From positions 372,001-436,000 of the forward strand of contig JAIUNV010000001.1 in NCBI GenBank assembly GCA_020161435.1: a stretch of 64,000 nucleotides of DNA, in the 5' to 3' direction. The notes beneath the pieces are model-generated. The model saw only the letters and a program-made list of their open reading frames with translations. It was not told where the DNA came from and made no database searches. Shown here piece after piece: positions 62,256 through 64,000 of this stretch. A program made the translations under genes and the position numbers. This stretch comes from Bacteroidota bacterium. GTDB taxonomy: Bacteria > Bacteroidota > Bacteroidia > Chitinophagales > Chitinophagaceae. How positions within the stretch are numbered: position 1 is the first letter of the stretch; every line of letters starts with the position of its first letter.

Positions 62256-62881
62256 TGGCAGTGATGATTCTGCGGCGGCAAATGTAGGAGATTTACGGAA
62301 AGCGGCGCAGCAGATTCTGTATCATTTCAGGGTAAGCTGCCAGGTGGCGGATGTATCGGCTGCTTTTTTGGTTTTTGATGTGTTTTTCGATACGCCTTGC
62401 CTGCGAAACGGAGTTGCATTGGATGGCGAGAAACGTTTCCCAATCGGTAGTTTGGCTGGTAAATGCACCAGGAAATATTTTTTTGAGATGCTCCTGAAGC
62501 CGCACCTCGTTGGGATATTCGGAACTGCCGGTATAAAATTTTTGTATGGAAGGGCTGAAGAGAATGTAGACAACAGCCATAAAGAAAATGAGTGGGTAAT
62601 TTGAGAAGGGTGAGTCAGCCGCTCTAACCTCCCGATAGCTATCGGGATGAGCTAAGAGTCCTGGCAGTGATGATTCTGCGGCGGCAAATGTAGGAGATTT
62701 ACGGAAAGCGGAGTAGCAGATTCTGTATCATTTCGGGGTAAGCAGCGAGGTGGCGGATGTATCGGCTGCTTTTTTGGTTTTTGATGTGCTTTTCAATACG
62801 CCTTGCCTGCGAAAGGGAGCTGCATTGGATGGTAAGAAACGGTTCCCAATCGGTAGTTTGGCTGGTAAATGCACGAGGAAA
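62220..62881. repeat. Tandem duplication of a half-tRNA plus GIY-YIG 3' block
   Basis: 62220-62475 and 62611-62881 are near-identical. Each begins at the tRNA anticodon, runs through the tRNA 5' half and into the GIY-YIG gene end. In copy 2 three bases of the D-loop region (ACC) are replaced by the 18-nt palindrome TCCCGATAGCTATCGGGA, so the half-tRNA there (62611-62661) is non-functional. Offset is 391 bp before and 406 bp after this insertion. Confidence 0.85.
62293..62580 (-). CDS. GIY-YIG nuclease domain protein
   Basis: 95 residues, a single GIY-YIG domain: AVVYILFSPSIQKFYTGSS (the variant VYI...FYTG form), RLQEHLKKIFPGAFTSQTTDW and SQARRIEKHIKNQKSSRYI with the catalytic-type Arg and Glu. 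This is the UPF0213/YhbQ-like small group, typical of Bacteroidota (AFTSQTTDWE). It lies 37 bp from the tRNA. A truncated copy follows in the duplication. Confidence 0.85.
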   Translation of the reverse strand: MAVVYILFSPSIQKFYTGSSEYPNEVRLQEHLKKIFPGAFTSQTTDWETFLAIQCNSVSQARRIEKHIKNQKSSRYIRHLAAYPEMIQNLLRRFP

Positions 62882-62899
62882 AAGCTTATTGACCTGCAA
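62699..62899 (-). pseudogene. Truncated GIY-YIG copy
   Basis: It encodes the last ~60 residues of the GIY-YIG protein above (RAFTSQTTDWEPFLTIQC..., SQARRIEKHIKNQKSSRYIR) but lacks the GIY-YIG N-terminus (the VYI...FYTG strand). The region upstream is unrelated, so it is a partial duplicate with a fortuitous start. It differs by several substitutions from the intact gene, so the duplication is not brand new. Confidence 0.8.
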
Positions 62900-63075
62900 G
62901 CAGTTAGCCTGTTAAAAAAAGATTTTAAAAAAATGTTGCAATTGCAAACTGCTCAATAACAGTTAGTTATAAAGCAAGAAACAAAGCAATGCACCAGCTG
63001 TGAGCAAAACCTGATATAAATCAAGTGTACGAATGTGCAGAATGCAGCTATTTTTACGGCAACGATTGCGAACGA

Positions 63076-63663
63076 ATGTACGAGCACCTTCATCTTTCTG
63101 AACTGCAGCATAAAATTGCAGCCTTTGAAGACCAACAGGCCTACAAAGAACTGTTTTTGCGCCTACAGCCGAAGCTGGTACAGTTTGCCAAAACCATTTG
63201 CCTGCAAAAAGAAGCTGCAGAAGAAGTTGTATCCGATGTTTTTGTAAGAGTGTGGCAAAAGCGTAAAACCCTCGATCACATCCAGAACCTGAAACTCTAC
63301 CTCTACATAGCCACCCGCAATGTGAGCCTCAACTACCTTCGTGTAGATAGAAAGCATCAAACCTTGCAAATGGATGACTTGCAGGTAGAAATAGCCGCTT
63401 TTAATGCCAGCCCCGCCCAGCTTATGATGACGGCGGAGCTGCAACAACAAATAGCCTGGGCGGTAGAAGAGCTGCCCACCCAATGCAAAATCATTTTTAA
63501 GCTGGTAAAAGAAGACGGGCTTAAGCAAAAAGAAGTAGCCGAGTTATTGCACCTACAGCCCAAGACAGTGGAGAATCAGCTGGCTATTGCCGTAAGAAAA
63601 ATTGGTGTGGCACTCCGCCAGTTTGCACCTGCCCGTACCAAAACAGTGAAAAAGCCTGCATGA
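63076..63663 (+). CDS. ECF RNA polymerase sigma factor, FecI-like
   Basis: 195 residues from ATG 63076; a GTG at 63025 would add an atypical Cys-rich stretch. Region 2 shows LFLRLQPKLVQFAKTICL, EEVVSDVFVRVWQKRKTL and LYLYIATRNVSLNYLR; region 4 shows AVEELPTQCKIIFKLVKEDGL, KQKEVAELLHLQPKTVENQLAIAVRKI. This is the Bacteroidota FecI-like family that normally works with a FecR anti-sigma factor, which begins 110 bp downstream. Such pairs usually sit before a SusC/SusD uptake locus, which would lie beyond the window. Confidence 0.92.
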   Translation: MYEHLHLSELQHKIAAFEDQQAYKELFLRLQPKLVQFAKTICLQKEAAEEVVSDVFVRVWQKRKTLDHIQNLKLYLYIATRNVSLNYLRVDRKHQTLQMDDLQVEIAAFNASPAQLMMTAELQQQIAWAVEELPTQCKIIFKLVKEDGLKQKEVAELLHLQPKTVENQLAIAVRKIGVALRQFAPARTKTVKKPA

Positions 63664-63773
63664 GCAGGAGTAGTGGGCCGCACATTTGAAGCAACCTGTT
63701 TTTTTTCAAAAAAATTTTGCCGTCTTTGGGGGATTGAGCCGAAAGTCTTGTCTATACCCACATTGCCTGACCT

Positions 63774-64000
63774 ATGGAAAACCGAATCTGGTTCCTTTAT
63801 GCCAAAAAACTAACGGGAGAAGCAACTGATGTTGAAACCCGTGAGCTCAACGAGCTGCTCAGCAGCAAGCCTGAGCTGTACGATGAATTGGCGGCACTCG
63901 AAACAGTCTGGGTAACCCCTTCAGAAATTTCTACCCCAACAGATAGCGACTTTAGCCAACTGGCAGCAAAAATTCAATCGCAAGGATATGACTTTGAATG
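63774..64000 (+). CDS. FecR-like anti-sigma factor, N-terminal part (continues past window)
   Basis: ATG 63774 opens a frame to the window end: IWFLYAKKLTGEATDVETRE, LNELLSSKPELYDELAALET, VWVTPSEISTP, ending mid-gene. The LxxKLxGEAtxxExxxLxxLL pattern is that of the cytosolic anti-sigma helix bundle of FecR-like proteins. The membrane segment and periplasmic FecR domain are not yet reached. Adjacent to an ECF sigma gene on the same strand. Confidence 0.8.
   Translation, partial: MENRIWFLYAKKLTGEATDVETRELNELLSSKPELYDELAALETVWVTPSEISTPTDSDFSQLAAKIQSQGYDFE

Noticed and set aside
62611..62661. Second tRNA gene
   Set aside because: Only the 5' half is present and an 18-nt palindrome replaces three bases of the D-loop region; there is no T-arm or 3' acceptor strand.

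Overview
This window looks like a chromosomal stretch of a Bacteroidota bacterium, most likely of the Chitinophagaceae or a close relative. The basis is marker content: a DUF4290 protein, a T9SS-type gliding-motility C-terminal domain protein, a FecI-like sigma/FecR-like pair, a trpEGDCFBA operon, Tat-exported Gfo/Idh/MocA oxidoreductases with a DUF1080 protein, and repeated use of the Bacteroidota -7 promoter element TAnnTTTG. The species assignment is inference; no rRNA is present.

Layout. 1-5.8 kb: end of a DUF4290 gene, a frameshifted duplicated-domain lipoprotein, an exported Gfo/Idh/MocA oxidoreductase, a REP-associated tyrosine transposase (RAYT) with seven REP-like palindromes and two blocks of tandem duplication, and a two-domain DUF1080 protein. 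5.8-12.8 kb: a GH3 beta-glucosidase, then an AT-richer island with Vsr, a C-type regulator with C-box-like operators, a Dcm-type cytosine methyltransferase and an EcoRII-type endonuclease, then a second Gfo/Idh/MocA protein. The oxidoreductases, DUF1080 protein and GH3 enzyme could form a periplasmic 3-keto-glycoside route. 13.2-28.8 kb: mostly housekeeping genes (CPBP protease, cdsA, psd, rhlE, YjjG-like, LpxH-like, lysS), plus a DUF433/DUF5615 toxin-antitoxin-like pair and an HD-PycTM membrane protein. 28.9-47.1 kb: envelope proteins, nitrilase, Crp-like regulator, dusB, T9SS protein, uvrB, M3 peptidase.

47.8-55.9 kb holds a NadR-like kinase carrying a MITE-like insertion in its reading frame, then the full trpEGDCFBA operon. 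The operon is preceded by what looks like a textbook ribosome-mediated attenuator: a 15-residue leader peptide with three consecutive Trp codons, an antiterminator segment beginning just after its stop codon, and a strong intrinsic terminator 12 nt before the trpE start. This is the most striking signal in the window. 55.9-64 kb holds thiL, suhB with a four-helix-bundle cassette between them, a glycosyltransferase, hflX, a CAU tRNA with a tandem-duplicated half-tRNA/GIY-YIG block, and an ECF sigma factor with the start of its FecR-like partner.

Gaps between genes are unusually rich in palindromic and dispersed repeats. At least six genes have TAnnTTTG placed 4-6 nt before the start codon, which suggests leaderless transcription.
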